Shown: positions 34,321-41,739 of the stretch, piece by piece
Numbering within the stretch: the stretch's first letter is position 1
Layout of the letters: each line of letters opens with the position of its first letter
Assembly: GCA_023267435.1 (NCBI GenBank)
Contig: JAHFNH010000005.1
Span: 1-51,604 of the forward strand
Source of the DNA: Candidatus Nomurabacteria bacterium
GTDB lineage: Bacteria > Patescibacteria > Paceibacteria > UBA9973
DNA: 51,604 nucleotides
Direction: 5' to 3'
The notes under the pieces: generated by a model
The model's input: the letters and a program-made list of their open reading frames with translations, nothing else
The model's database searches: none
What the model was told of the DNA's origin: nothing
Position numbers and translations under genes: made by a program

Positions 34321-34488
34321 ATGAAAAATTCTAAGATTCTTATTTTAGTAATGTTGTCAATAGCATTATCCATTAATGGGGTAGAACTATATACTGAGTT
34401 TAGTTCGTTTCATTTGTTTTGCGTTATTTTTGGATTTTTTCTATTCGTTATCATTTTGACAGATTCAATCCTTGATGCAAAGAAATAA
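34321..34488 (+). CDS. 55-residue two-helix membrane protein
   Basis: MKNSKILILVMLSIALSING, a short polar turn, then a second hydrophobic helix (FCVIFGFFLFVIILTDSIL) and a charged end DAKK. It starts after a long leader and ends 19 nt before its own terminator. No family recognised. Transcription signals on both sides are the main support; such short membrane proteins are often missed. Confidence 0.55.
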   Translation: MKNSKILILVMLSIALSINGVELYTEFSSFHLFCVIFGFFLFVIILTDSILDAKK

Positions 34489-34506
34489 TTAAGTATTTAA
34501 TCAAAA

Positions 34507-34542
34507 CAAAAATCCCGAACAAATAAATGTACGGGATTTTTT
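34507..34542. terminator. Terminator between convergent genes
   Basis: AAAATCCCG and CGGGATTTTTT pair around a 14-nt loop. Confidence 0.75.
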
Positions 34543-34557
34543 ATTTTGTCTATTTGG

Positions 34558-35286
34558 CTATTTCAACAAACTATCAATCTTAGCTGTGACAGATTCGAGA
34601 GGTTCGGCGCCGGGGATAGTGTCTACTATTTTTCCATTTACTAAGATGAAACTGCTTGGTGTGCCGTTGACTCCAGCTTGAGTTCCATCAGCCATATCAG
34701 CTTTAACTTTATCGGAATATTTTCCAGAACTTAGGCATGTGTTAAATTTATTTAAATCAAGTCCGATGTTAGACGCGATTTTTGGAAGTTCTGCGATGTC
34801 GAGTCTGTTGTTGGATTCTGTTCTTGCGAAAATTTGGTCCGCATATTTCCAGAAAGTATTATTACCACCTTGTTCCCAAGCACATTCCATTGCTTCGGAT
34901 TCATGAAATGCTTTAGGGTGAAGTTCAGCAATAGGGAAGTGTCTGTAAACCCAAGCCACTTGTCCATTTTCTTTTGTTAATACTTGGTGCATTGTTGTAT
35001 CGAAAACTTTACAGAAAGGACATTCAGAATCAGAATATTCTACGATTGTTACTTTTGCGTTTGGATTTCCCAAAATATGTTCATCGGTTGAGACAGGTCT
35101 GATTTTTATATTAGCTACGTTTTGTACTGTGCCGTCGGTGGGTGCTACAGCTGTCGGTGTTCCACTTTTAATTAAGATTGCCCCAGCGATTAGGACTCCG
35201 GCTACGATTATTGCTCCAGCTATATTAAACTGGTTTTTATTGTTGCTAACACTACTGCTATTTGTATTTGTTTCGTTGTTTTCCAT
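34558..35286 (-). CDS. Membrane-anchored DsbA-family thiol oxidoreductase
   Basis: 242 residues. An Asn/Ser-rich cytosolic tail and a transmembrane anchor (about 20-40) precede a thioredoxin-fold DsbA/Com1-type domain (about 60-242). The active site is CPFC at 89-92 in VEYSDSECPFCKVF, the cis-Pro region is GTPSSFILVNGK, and the helical insert carries WVYRHFPIAELHPKA and ECAWEQGG. By family it makes or isomerises disulfides in exported proteins. Plausible clients are the many two-Cys modules in the secreted proteins of this window (inference). On the minus strand, TACAAT in a TGn context lies about 27 nt upstream of the ATG. Confidence 0.93.
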   Translation of the reverse strand: MENNETNTNSSSVSNNKNQFNIAGAIIVAGVLIAGAILIKSGTPTAVAPTDGTVQNVANIKIRPVSTDEHILGNPNAKVTIVEYSDSECPFCKVFDTTMHQVLTKENGQVAWVYRHFPIAELHPKAFHESEAMECAWEQGGNNTFWKYADQIFARTESNNRLDIAELPKIASNIGLDLNKFNTCLSSGKYSDKVKADMADGTQAGVNGTPSSFILVNGKIVDTIPGAEPLESVTAKIDSLLK

Positions 35287-35411
35287 ATTTTTGTATTAAT
35301 TATTAATATCGTTATTGTAGCATTTTTTTTGGGTATGGTATACTTATACTAAATCTACTCGACAAAGTCGTTTGGGTAGAATATTTATAAATTAATTTAT
35401 TAAAAAAAGAT

Positions 35412-35735
35412 ATGCATGCAAATTGTAAAGGAGAATGTGGTAAAGAAGGTTGTGCAAAGAAGGGCTGTGGTATGAAAATAGTCGCTAAGGTTTTAATAAT
35501 CATCGGAGGATTAAACTGGGGTTTGATCGGCTTGGGAATGCTTTTAGGCAAGGCTGATGCATGGAATTTTGTCCATATGATTTTCCGATCTATGCCTTCT
35601 ATTGAGGCGATCATTTATGTGCTTGTAGGTGTTGCAGCAGTTATGAAAGTTTTCGGTTGCAAGTGTCACAAGTGTATGGGTGGTGCTTGTACAGCAGGGG
35701 ATAAAATGGCAGACAAAGGAGAAAGTATGATGTAA
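35412..35735 (+). CDS. Cys-rich DUF378 membrane protein
   Basis: 107 residues. The core is DUF378: VAKVLIIIGGLNWGLIGLGM, then a second membrane helix (AIIYVLVGVAAVMKVFG). Unlike the usual bare family member of about 65-75 residues it has two Cys-rich arms: CKGECGKEGCAKKGCGM (four Cys in 17) and CKCHKCMGGACTAGDKM (four Cys). Such arms could bind metal or cycle disulfides. It is near a DsbA-like gene. A strong terminator follows. Confidence 0.8.
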   Translation: MHANCKGECGKEGCAKKGCGMKIVAKVLIIIGGLNWGLIGLGMLLGKADAWNFVHMIFRSMPSIEAIIYVLVGVAAVMKVFGCKCHKCMGGACTAGDKMADKGESMM

Positions 35736-35743
35736 TTTTTTAT

Positions 35744-35777
35744 AAAAATCCCTCCGATTTAGGTCGGAGGGATTTTT
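35744..35777. terminator. Strong terminator
   Basis: AAAAATCCCTCCGA and TCGGAGGGATTTTT pair around a 6-nt loop. The final T run also supplies the -35 (TTGCTT) of the next promoter. Confidence 0.9.
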
Positions 35778-35804
35778 GCTTTTTAAGCGCTTTTTTGTTA
35801 TAAT
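35776..35804 (+). promoter_or_regulatory. Promoter of the GT2 operon
   Basis: TTGCTT (35776-35781), 17-nt spacer, extended -10 TGTTATAAT (-10 hexamer 35799-35804), 14 nt before the ATG. Confidence 0.6.
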
Positions 35805-35818
35805 AAAACAATTAAATT

Positions 35819-37093
35819 ATGAATGTGCTCTCGGGAATAGTCTATGTTTTCACCTTTTTATCTGTATACGTACAGGTTTTTTTTCTTATTACCTTTTTAG
35901 AAAGGAAGAAAAATATTCTCATTCGAACTGGTTCTATAGAGTTAAACGAATATCCTGGAGTTACTGTAATCGTGCCTTGTTACAATGAATCAAAAACAAT
36001 AGAGTCTACCGTTGATTCGCTTATAAATTTAGATTATCCGAAAGATAAGCTGCATTTATTTATTGTCGATGACGGCAGTAAAGATAATACTTGGCAGATA
36101 ATTCAGGAAATCACAAAAAGGGAAGGATATGAAAATATAAAAATTTTTCACAAAGAAAATGGTGGCAAATACACTGCTCTTAATCTAGGTCTTGAAAAAG
36201 TTGAAACTCCCTTTGTTGGGTGTTTAGATGCCGACTCATTCGTTGATTCGCAAGCTTTAAAAAGAATAATGACTTATTTTTCCGACAAGCACACGATGGC
36301 TGTCGCCCCTTCTATTGTCGTAGATAATCCAAAAAATATTTTACAAGGAGCACAAAAAGCAGAATATCACATGGGTGTTTACAATAAAAAAATGCTGGCT
36401 TTCTTGGGCGGAATACATGTTACTCCTGGACCTTTTTCTATTTTTAGAAAAAAGGTTTTCGATGATTTAGGACCTTATCGACATGCTCATAATACCGAAG
36501 ATCAGGAGATAGCTCTCCGTATGCAAGAAAATCATTACAAGATCGAGCATTGCCCAGATGCATATGTTTACACTGTTGCGCCTAATACTGTCAAAAAATT
36601 ATATCGTCAAAGACTGCGATGGATATATGGTTTTATTAGGAATGCGATAGATTACAGGAGACTTATTTTCAAGAAAGAATTTGGCACGCTTGCTTTTTTT
36701 ACTTTACCATCCGGTTTGATTTCAGTTTTGTCGGCTGTTTTTTTGTTTATAATGTTGGCTTATAATTTAATTAATTTTATCCTCCACAAGATAGTGCAAA
36801 TTAACGCAGTTGGTATACATAATACGTTTTCAGGTTCCGGTTTCGATTTCTTTTTTTTCGACACGAAGACCATAGTTTTTGTTTCAATTATTTTGTATAC
36901 TTCAGTCATGATAGCTCTTCTGGTAGGGAAAAGTATGGTAGAAGGTAAACCGCGTATTTCATTTGATATGTTCTACTTTATGATTATTTATAGCGTAATT
37001 GCGCCATTTTGGATCCTTAAGGCACTTTTTAATGCCATAAGGTCTAGAGAGTCGAGTTGGACCCTGGAAAGGGATGTTAAGATGGCTAAATAA
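35819..37093 (+). CDS. Processive family-2 glycosyltransferase, membrane
   Basis: 424 residues. An N-terminal helix (about 7-27) precedes a GT-A domain with all processive-synthase motifs: VDDGS (Asp84/85), DAD (Asp137, Asp139), TED (Thr226-Asp228, catalytic base) and QRLRW (Gln264-Trp268). Three C-terminal membrane helices follow (about 285-310, 340-365, 375-405). By family it polymerises a beta-linked polysaccharide from UDP-sugar and threads it through the membrane (chitin/hyaluronan/PNAG-synthase type); the sugar cannot be read from sequence. The next gene overlaps or abuts it. Confidence 0.94.
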   Translation: MNVLSGIVYVFTFLSVYVQVFFLITFLERKKNILIRTGSIELNEYPGVTVIVPCYNESKTIESTVDSLINLDYPKDKLHLFIVDDGSKDNTWQIIQEITKREGYENIKIFHKENGGKYTALNLGLEKVETPFVGCLDADSFVDSQALKRIMTYFSDKHTMAVAPSIVVDNPKNILQGAQKAEYHMGVYNKKMLAFLGGIHVTPGPFSIFRKKVFDDLGPYRHAHNTEDQEIALRMQENHYKIEHCPDAYVYTVAPNTVKKLYRQRLRWIYGFIRNAIDYRRLIFKKEFGTLAFFTLPSGLISVLSAVFLFIMLAYNLINFILHKIVQINAVGIHNTFSGSGFDFFFFDTKTIVFVSIILYTSVMIALLVGKSMVEGKPRISFDMFYFMIIYSVIAPFWILKALFNAIRSRESSWTLERDVKMAK

Positions 37094-37097
37094 AAAA

Positions 37098-37787
37098 ATG
37101 CAACAACAATTTGATTGGAAAAGATATGTAATAGTTTTCTTTATAACTCTAGGCTTATTTCTGACGGCTGTTTATGTCAGTAATTATTTCAGTGATAAAA
37201 AATTAAATCAATTGAAATCTATTCAGGATAATATATCTATTGATGTTCTTTCTTCAGAAACTCAATTTTCACTTCTTTCAGAACTTTCTTGTAAGAATGT
37301 TTCTGATTCAGTGCTCTCTAGTGAACTAAATGATCTCGGAAATAAACTTGAATGGAGCCAGCAAAATCTCGGAGCGACAGATGAAGTAAATTATTTAAAA
37401 AAATATTACTCTTTGCTTGAAATAAAAGATTACCTATTAGCCAAAAAGATTTCTTCCACTTGCGGAGTGAAATCAGCTTTCATACTTTATTTTTATACCA
37501 CTGCTCAAAATTGTAGCGAATGTGAGAAGCAGGGAATAGTTCTTTCAACATTACGTGAAAAGTATCCAGAATTAAAAGTTTATTCTTTTGATTTTTCTAC
37601 TGATCTTTCAGCAGTGAAAGCCATGCTTGATATATATAAAATACAAGACACAAAACTCCCAGCAGTAGTGATCAATGACGAGCTTCTAACTAGCTTTCAA
37701 AGCGTAGATGCTCTAGAATCACGCATTAAAGAATCTTTTAAACTTCAAGAACTAAAACCAGTAAAAACCACAAAGACTGCAAAATAA
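37098..37787 (+). CDS. Membrane-anchored thioredoxin-like protein with CxxC
   Basis: 229 residues from the ATG at 37098, 4 nt after the glycosyltransferase stop; an in-frame ATG at 37074 would overlap it by 20 nt and add eight residues. One transmembrane helix (about 10-31), a helical region with two Cys (LSELSCKNVSDS; KISSTCGVKSA), then a thioredoxin-like domain: FILYFYTTAQNCSECEKQGI with CSEC, YSFDFSTD and KLPAVVINDELL (cis-Pro). CxxC and cis-Pro are kept, so it should be redox-active outside the cell. Tight linkage to the GT2 suggests a joint role in envelope assembly. Confidence 0.8.
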   Translation: MQQQFDWKRYVIVFFITLGLFLTAVYVSNYFSDKKLNQLKSIQDNISIDVLSSETQFSLLSELSCKNVSDSVLSSELNDLGNKLEWSQQNLGATDEVNYLKKYYSLLEIKDYLLAKKISSTCGVKSAFILYFYTTAQNCSECEKQGIVLSTLREKYPELKVYSFDFSTDLSAVKAMLDIYKIQDTKLPAVVINDELLTSFQSVDALESRIKESFKLQELKPVKTTKTAK

Positions 37788-37789
37788 GT

Positions 37790-37817
37790 TTGCTTTTTAT
37801 GGAAATTGTGATATAAT
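37790..37817 (+). promoter_or_regulatory. Promoter of the gene at 37866
   Basis: TTGCTT (37790-37795), 16-nt spacer, extended -10 TGATATAAT ending at 37817. The leader of about 42 nt ends with CACTTAAACTC before the ATG. Confidence 0.55.
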
Positions 37818-37865
37818 TGTCTTAGACAAATTTCTTTATATATTCACACTTAAACTCACATAGCT

Positions 37866-38261
37866 ATGGAAATGGAACTAGAAAACATGTTTTCCGATGA
37901 AACTTTCTTTTTATTTTTTCCTCCGGATAAAGTAAAAGAACTCACTTCAATTTTTGAAACTTTAAAATCAACAGCTGCGAAAGTTAAAATTCTTCAAAAT
38001 AAAAAAGAGCTAGAGGATGTTCTTTATAATAATTTTTCAAGATTAAATCCCAAGCCTGATGCAATTATTTATGACGAAGATTATGCTGGTATTGCTTTGC
38101 CGGTTGAAATGATCGAACGTGAAATCGAGCCGGTTTCAGTAAAATTCTTTTCTAACAAAGAACCTGTAATTTACGCAGAACACAAAAAGACTTTGAGTCT
38201 TTTTGTTCATAATGCTTTGTATTACATAAGATATAAAGTTAAAGAAGAAGAAAAAGTGTAA
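37866..38261 (+). CDS. Small soluble acidic protein of unknown function
   Basis: 131 residues, no signal or membrane helix. The pattern ETFFLFFPPDKVKELTSIFE, KVKILQNKKELEDVLY, KPDAIIYDEDYAGIALPVEM could be an alpha/beta fold of receiver-like size, but the phosphorylation residues are not convincing. No family recognised. It is a single-gene unit with its own promoter and a terminator shared with the convergent tRNA. Confidence 0.65.
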   Translation: MEMELENMFSDETFFLFFPPDKVKELTSIFETLKSTAAKVKILQNKKELEDVLYNNFSRLNPKPDAIIYDEDYAGIALPVEMIEREIEPVSVKFFSNKEPVIYAEHKKTLSLFVHNALYYIRYKVKEEEKV

Positions 38262-38278
38262 TATCAAAACAGTAAACA

Positions 38279-38310
38279 AAAAACCTTCCATAAAAATGGA
38301 AGGTTTTTTT
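38279..38310. terminator. Bidirectional terminator between a small gene and tRNA-Thr
   Basis: AAAACCTTCCAT, A4 loop, ATGGAAGGTTTT. It ends the plus-strand gene at 37866 and the minus-strand tRNA transcript. Confidence 0.9.
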
Positions 38311-38320
38311 ATTTTTCGGG

Positions 38321-38393
38321 AGCCGCCTCTCGGATTCGAACCGAGGACCTTCACTTTACAAAAGTGTTGCTCTACCAACTGAGCTAAGGCGGC
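38321..38393 (-). tRNA. tRNA-Thr (anticodon UGU)
   Basis: 73 nt on the minus strand. Acceptor GCCGCCT/AGGCGGC (7 bp), D-stem GCTC/GAGC, anticodon loop TTTGTAA with anticodon TGT, T-arm CTCGG-TTCGAAT-CCGAG, discriminator T. CCA is not encoded (TCCC follows). The outermost anticodon-stem pair is A-A, a mismatch; the other four pair. It lies downstream of the rpsB-tsf run. Confidence 0.96.
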
Positions 38394-38472
38394 ATGTATT
38401 AAAAGGGGACATGAACTAATCTCTAATACTCAAACATACTATCAAATTTATCTTATTCTATCAAGCTTATTT

Positions 38473-38880
38473 TTAAGATTGATTTTTCTCTTCTTCCACT
38501 ATTTTGTGCTTAATTTTACTGATTTTTTGCTTGTAGTCTGATATCATTTTTAGGAATTTTGAAACTTCTTTATGGCTGGTGCTTTTTTCGAATTTATTTC
38601 TCGTAACTATTTTATGTATTTTTCTGGATAACTCATTGATTTTTCTTTTTATAGAATTCGAAACTCTAACATACAACCTAATTATAATAACCAAAAATAT
38701 AAAACCATATTTTTTGATATTTTTAGTGGCAATGTGTTTTACTTCTCGATGGTCTGGTATTTCAAACAGAAAATTATTTTCAGTCGGAACTTGCTGTGTT
38801 TTTGATAGAATTAATTTTCGTCCGATCATGAAGGCGATTCCCGCAAGTGATACGAAGAATAAAATTAATATTATTTGCAT
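38473..38880 (-). CDS. Membrane protein co-transcribed with tsf
   Basis: 135 residues: a hydrophobic N-terminus (about 2-20, IILILFFVSLAGIAFMIG), a second hydrophobic segment (about 59-72, GFIFLVIIIRLYV) and a strongly basic, Lys/Arg-rich helical C-terminus with coiled-coil character (ISDYKQKISKIKHKIVEEE). It starts 5 nt after tsf, so it is in the rpsB-tsf operon. No family recognised; the basic tail could touch the ribosome or nucleic acid (inference). Confidence 0.7.
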   Translation of the reverse strand: MQIILILFFVSLAGIAFMIGRKLILSKTQQVPTENNFLFEIPDHREVKHIATKNIKKYGFIFLVIIIRLYVRVSNSIKRKINELSRKIHKIVTRNKFEKSTSHKEVSKFLKMISDYKQKISKIKHKIVEEEKNQS

Positions 38881-38885
38881 TGTTT

Positions 38886-39665
38886 TTATATAGAATAACG
38901 CTTTACTTCTTTGATTTTTGCTTTTGCACTTTCTAGGAGCTTGCTGATTGTTAGATCAGGGTTTTTAATGAAAGGTTGGTCGAGTAGGGTTTTTTCTTTG
39001 AAATAAGTATTTATTTTACCGTCCAACATTTTCTTTTTTATGTCTTCTGACTTGTCTACGTTTGCAACTTCTTTTTCGAATATTTCAACCATTATCTTCT
39101 TTGCTTCCTCACTGATTTCATCTGATGTAATATATTCTGGTTTCATTGCTGCGATATGCATTGCGATATCCTTGGCGAGCTCTACAGTACCTCCTTCCAA
39201 GCTTACAACGACAGCTGATTTGTTGTTGTGAACATAATTACCGATAACAGGTCCTTCGATTAAATATGAATCACCAAGTTGAATATTTTCTCCAGTTTTC
39301 TGGATGATTGGGTCGATTAAATCTTTTGCTCTTGCTTTCATTTTTTCAATTCCATCTTTTATTGCTATGTCGGCTAGGTTGGATAAAAGGGAAGTAAAGT
39401 CTTCGTTTCTGGAAACGAAGTCTGTCTCACAATGAAGAGCTATCAATACAGCTTTATTGGTATCTGTTTTGACTGTGACTGCGCCGTCTGCAGCTGTACG
39501 GTCTGCTTTTTTAAGCGCAATATCAGAACTAGTCTTTTTTAGAATAGCGAGAGCTTTATTCATATCTCCTTCAGCTTCTTCAAGAGCGCGCTTACATTGC
39601 ATTACAGAGATGCCAGTCGCATCTCTAAGTTCCTTTATTAACTCAGTTGTTATTGGTGATGACAT
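38886..39665 (-). CDS. tsf: Translation elongation factor Ts
   Basis: 259 residues. Nucleotide-exchange factor for EF-Tu. The N-terminal UBA-like domain (ELIKELRDATGISVMQCKRA) and the TDFVSRN core motif are intact. The remainder fits the EF-Ts dimerisation region (HIAAMKPEYI). It follows rpsB by 9 nt, the classic rpsB-tsf pair, and is followed by a membrane protein gene. Confidence 0.98.
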   Translation of the reverse strand: MSSPITTELIKELRDATGISVMQCKRALEEAEGDMNKALAILKKTSSDIALKKADRTAADGAVTVKTDTNKAVLIALHCETDFVSRNEDFTSLLSNLADIAIKDGIEKMKARAKDLIDPIIQKTGENIQLGDSYLIEGPVIGNYVHNNKSAVVVSLEGGTVELAKDIAMHIAAMKPEYITSDEISEEAKKIMVEIFEKEVANVDKSEDIKKKMLDGKINTYFKEKTLLDQPFIKNPDLTISKLLESAKAKIKEVKRYSI

Positions 39666-39674
39666 ATTTTTTTA

Positions 39675-40391
39675 TTAGGCTTCCTTGGTAGGCACAGACA
39701 TCTGGCCAGCCTTGTAAGCGTTAACGATAGCAGTAGTAAATAGTTTAATGGATGGTATTGATGCATCGTTTCCAACGATAGGGTAGTCGAGAGTTTTTAT
39801 GTTTGAATCAGAATTTACAAGGGAAACAACAGGAACATTTGATTTTCTAGCTTCAGTCGCGGCAATGTGTTCTGCCTTAGCATCAATGATAAACATTGCA
39901 TCAGGAGCTTTTTTAAGACCGATTAAGCCAGAGTAGTATTTTGAAAGTCTTTCCATTTTCTTGGCCATGACAACTCTTTCTTTTTTTGTATATTTGTCGA
40001 GTCCGCCTTCTACACTTTCTTTGCGGTAATTTTCAAGTTCGTTGATTCTTTTTTTGATTTCTACGAAATTACTTAAAGTACCTCCGATCCAGCGTTCGAT
40101 AACATAAGGCATATTTAATGATTCAGCTGCATTTTTTATTGCTTCGCGAGCTTCTGGTTTTGTACCGACAAAAAGAACAACTTTGTTGCGAGCACCGAGA
40201 CTCTTAATGAACTCAGATGCTTCATTTAACATAACGTTTGTTTTTTCAAGATCTATGATGTCTGTTCTGTTTTTAGTAGCATAAATATAAGAAGAAAGAC
40301 TTGGGTGCCTTCTTGTTTTAGAGTAGCCGTAATGTGCGCCGGCCTGAAACATTTGTTCTATTATTGCCTCATTATTTTCTATTTTTTGCAT
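39675..40391 (-). CDS. rpsB: Small ribosomal subunit protein uS2
   Basis: 238 residues from the ATG at 40391 (MQKIENNEAIIEQMFQAGAH). The frame extends further upstream, but TAGAAT (40399-40404, minus strand) is 7 nt before this ATG, so the longer form would cover the promoter. Diagnostic pieces are AGAHYGYSKTRRHPSLSSYI, VLFVGTKPEAREAI, YVIERWIGGTLSNF, DAMFIIDAKAEHIAATEARK and VVSLVNSDS. The mRNA appears to be leaderless, notable for a ribosomal protein gene normally autoregulated through its leader. Confidence 0.97.
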   Translation of the reverse strand: MQKIENNEAIIEQMFQAGAHYGYSKTRRHPSLSSYIYATKNRTDIIDLEKTNVMLNEASEFIKSLGARNKVVLFVGTKPEAREAIKNAAESLNMPYVIERWIGGTLSNFVEIKKRINELENYRKESVEGGLDKYTKKERVVMAKKMERLSKYYSGLIGLKKAPDAMFIIDAKAEHIAATEARKSNVPVVSLVNSDSNIKTLDYPIVGNDASIPSIKLFTTAIVNAYKAGQMSVPTKEA

Positions 40392-40398
40392 GTCAGAT

Positions 40399-40467
40399 AT
40401 TCTAGCAGAAAGGCCCAATCTTTGCAAATTTCCCAACTTTGACTAAAAGGCTTTTTTCGGTTAAGAT
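40399..40467. promoter_or_regulatory. Divergent leaderless promoters of rpsB and proS
   Basis: Minus strand TTGCAA (40422-40427), 17 nt, TAGAAT (40399-40404), 7 nt to the rpsB ATG. Plus strand TTGACT (40439-40444), 17 nt, TAAGAT (40462-40467), 7 nt to the proS ATG at 40475. Both use identical geometry. Confidence 0.75.
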
Positions 40468-40474
40468 GAGTCCC

Positions 40475-41734
40475 ATGAGACAATCTAAACTTTTCACAAA
40501 AACTAAGAAAGAAAACCCAGCTGATGAGGCTTCCAAGAACGCAGAGCTTTTGATTCGCGGAGGATTTATTCACAAAGAAATGGCTGGAGTTTATACTTAT
40601 TTACCCTTAGGTTTACGAACTCTTAAAAAAATTGAAAAGATAATTCGTGAAGAGATGAATGCTATTGGTGGCCAAGAGGTTTCTATGACAGCACTTCAAG
40701 ATCCAGAAATTTGGAAAAAAACAGGCAGATGGGACGATGATGTGGTGGATGTATGGTTTAAAACAAAATTAAAAAATGATACAGAGCTTGGACTTGGATG
40801 TACTCATGAAGAACCTATTACAAACATGATGACTAATTTTATTTCTTCATATCGAGATCTTCCAATGTTTGCTTATCAATTTCAAACAAAATTTAGAAAT
40901 GAACTTCGAGCAAAAGCAGGAATATTGCGAGGAAGAGAATTTTTAATGAAAGACATGTATTCTTTTTGTAAAGATGAAAAAGAACATGATGAGTTTTATG
41001 AAAAATCAAAAGTAGCGTACATGAATGTTTACAAGAGAGTAGGCTTGGGACACATTACATATATCGTATTTGCGTCTGGTGGAATGTTTTCAAAATATTC
41101 TCATGAGTTTCAAACTATCACTTCTGTCGGTGAGGATTTGATTTATTTAGATGAGAATAAGGGAATAGCTGTAAATAAAGAAGTTCTGAATGATGATGTT
41201 TTAACATCACTTGGATTAAAGCGTGAGAATTTAGTGGAACATAAAGCGATTGAAGTTGGAAATATATTTACATATGGTAAACGTTATTCTGAACCTTTGA
41301 ACCTTAATTTTATGAACGAAACAGGGGAAAGTAACCCTGTATTTATGGGTGCGTATGGTATTGGCGTGAGTCGCCTTATGGGCACTGTTGTTGAGGCATT
41401 GTCTGATGACAAAGGTATAATCTGGCCGGAAGAAATAGCTCCTTTTAAGGTTCATTTATTGGCTTTAGGAGATAGCGAGAAAGTTACAGCACAGGCAAAT
41501 ATGATCTACGAACAATTAAATGAAGCAGGTGTAGAAGTTCTTTTTGATGATCGTTTAGAAAACTCTGCTGGGGAAAAATTTGCTGATGCGGATTTGCTTG
41601 GCATGCCTTATCGAGCCGTTGTTTCTGAAAGAAGTATCACTGCTGGGGGAATAGAATTAAAAAAGCGTACAGAAGAAAAAGGAAAAATTGTTTCTTTAGA
41701 AGAATTGCTAAAAATTGTTTCCGAAAAGAATTAA
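40475..41734 (+). CDS. proS: Proline--tRNA ligase, short form without editing insertion
   Basis: 419 residues from the ATG at 40475; the TTG at 40439 is part of the -35 box. Class II synthetase with motif 1 (GVYTYLPLGLRTLKKIEKII), motif 2 (YQFQTKFRNELRAKAGILRG), motif 3 (GIGVSRLMGTVVE) and the anticodon domain (VHLLALGDSEKV ... ENSAGEKFADADLLGMPYRA). The E. coli enzyme (about 570 residues) has a Cys-tRNA-deacylating insertion between motifs 2 and 3; here that segment is short, so proofreading of Ala-tRNA must be absent or done in trans. It leads the proS-mreB-mreC run. Confidence 0.97.
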   Translation: MRQSKLFTKTKKENPADEASKNAELLIRGGFIHKEMAGVYTYLPLGLRTLKKIEKIIREEMNAIGGQEVSMTALQDPEIWKKTGRWDDDVVDVWFKTKLKNDTELGLGCTHEEPITNMMTNFISSYRDLPMFAYQFQTKFRNELRAKAGILRGREFLMKDMYSFCKDEKEHDEFYEKSKVAYMNVYKRVGLGHITYIVFASGGMFSKYSHEFQTITSVGEDLIYLDENKGIAVNKEVLNDDVLTSLGLKRENLVEHKAIEVGNIFTYGKRYSEPLNLNFMNETGESNPVFMGAYGIGVSRLMGTVVEALSDDKGIIWPEEIAPFKVHLLALGDSEKVTAQANMIYEQLNEAGVEVLFDDRLENSAGEKFADADLLGMPYRAVVSERSITAGGIELKKRTEEKGKIVSLEELLKIVSEKN

Positions 41735-41739
41735 AAAAA

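Noticed and set aside
35312..35614. Minus-strand frame opposite the DUF378 gene
   Set aside because: Antisense to a protein with clear family motifs and transcription signals.
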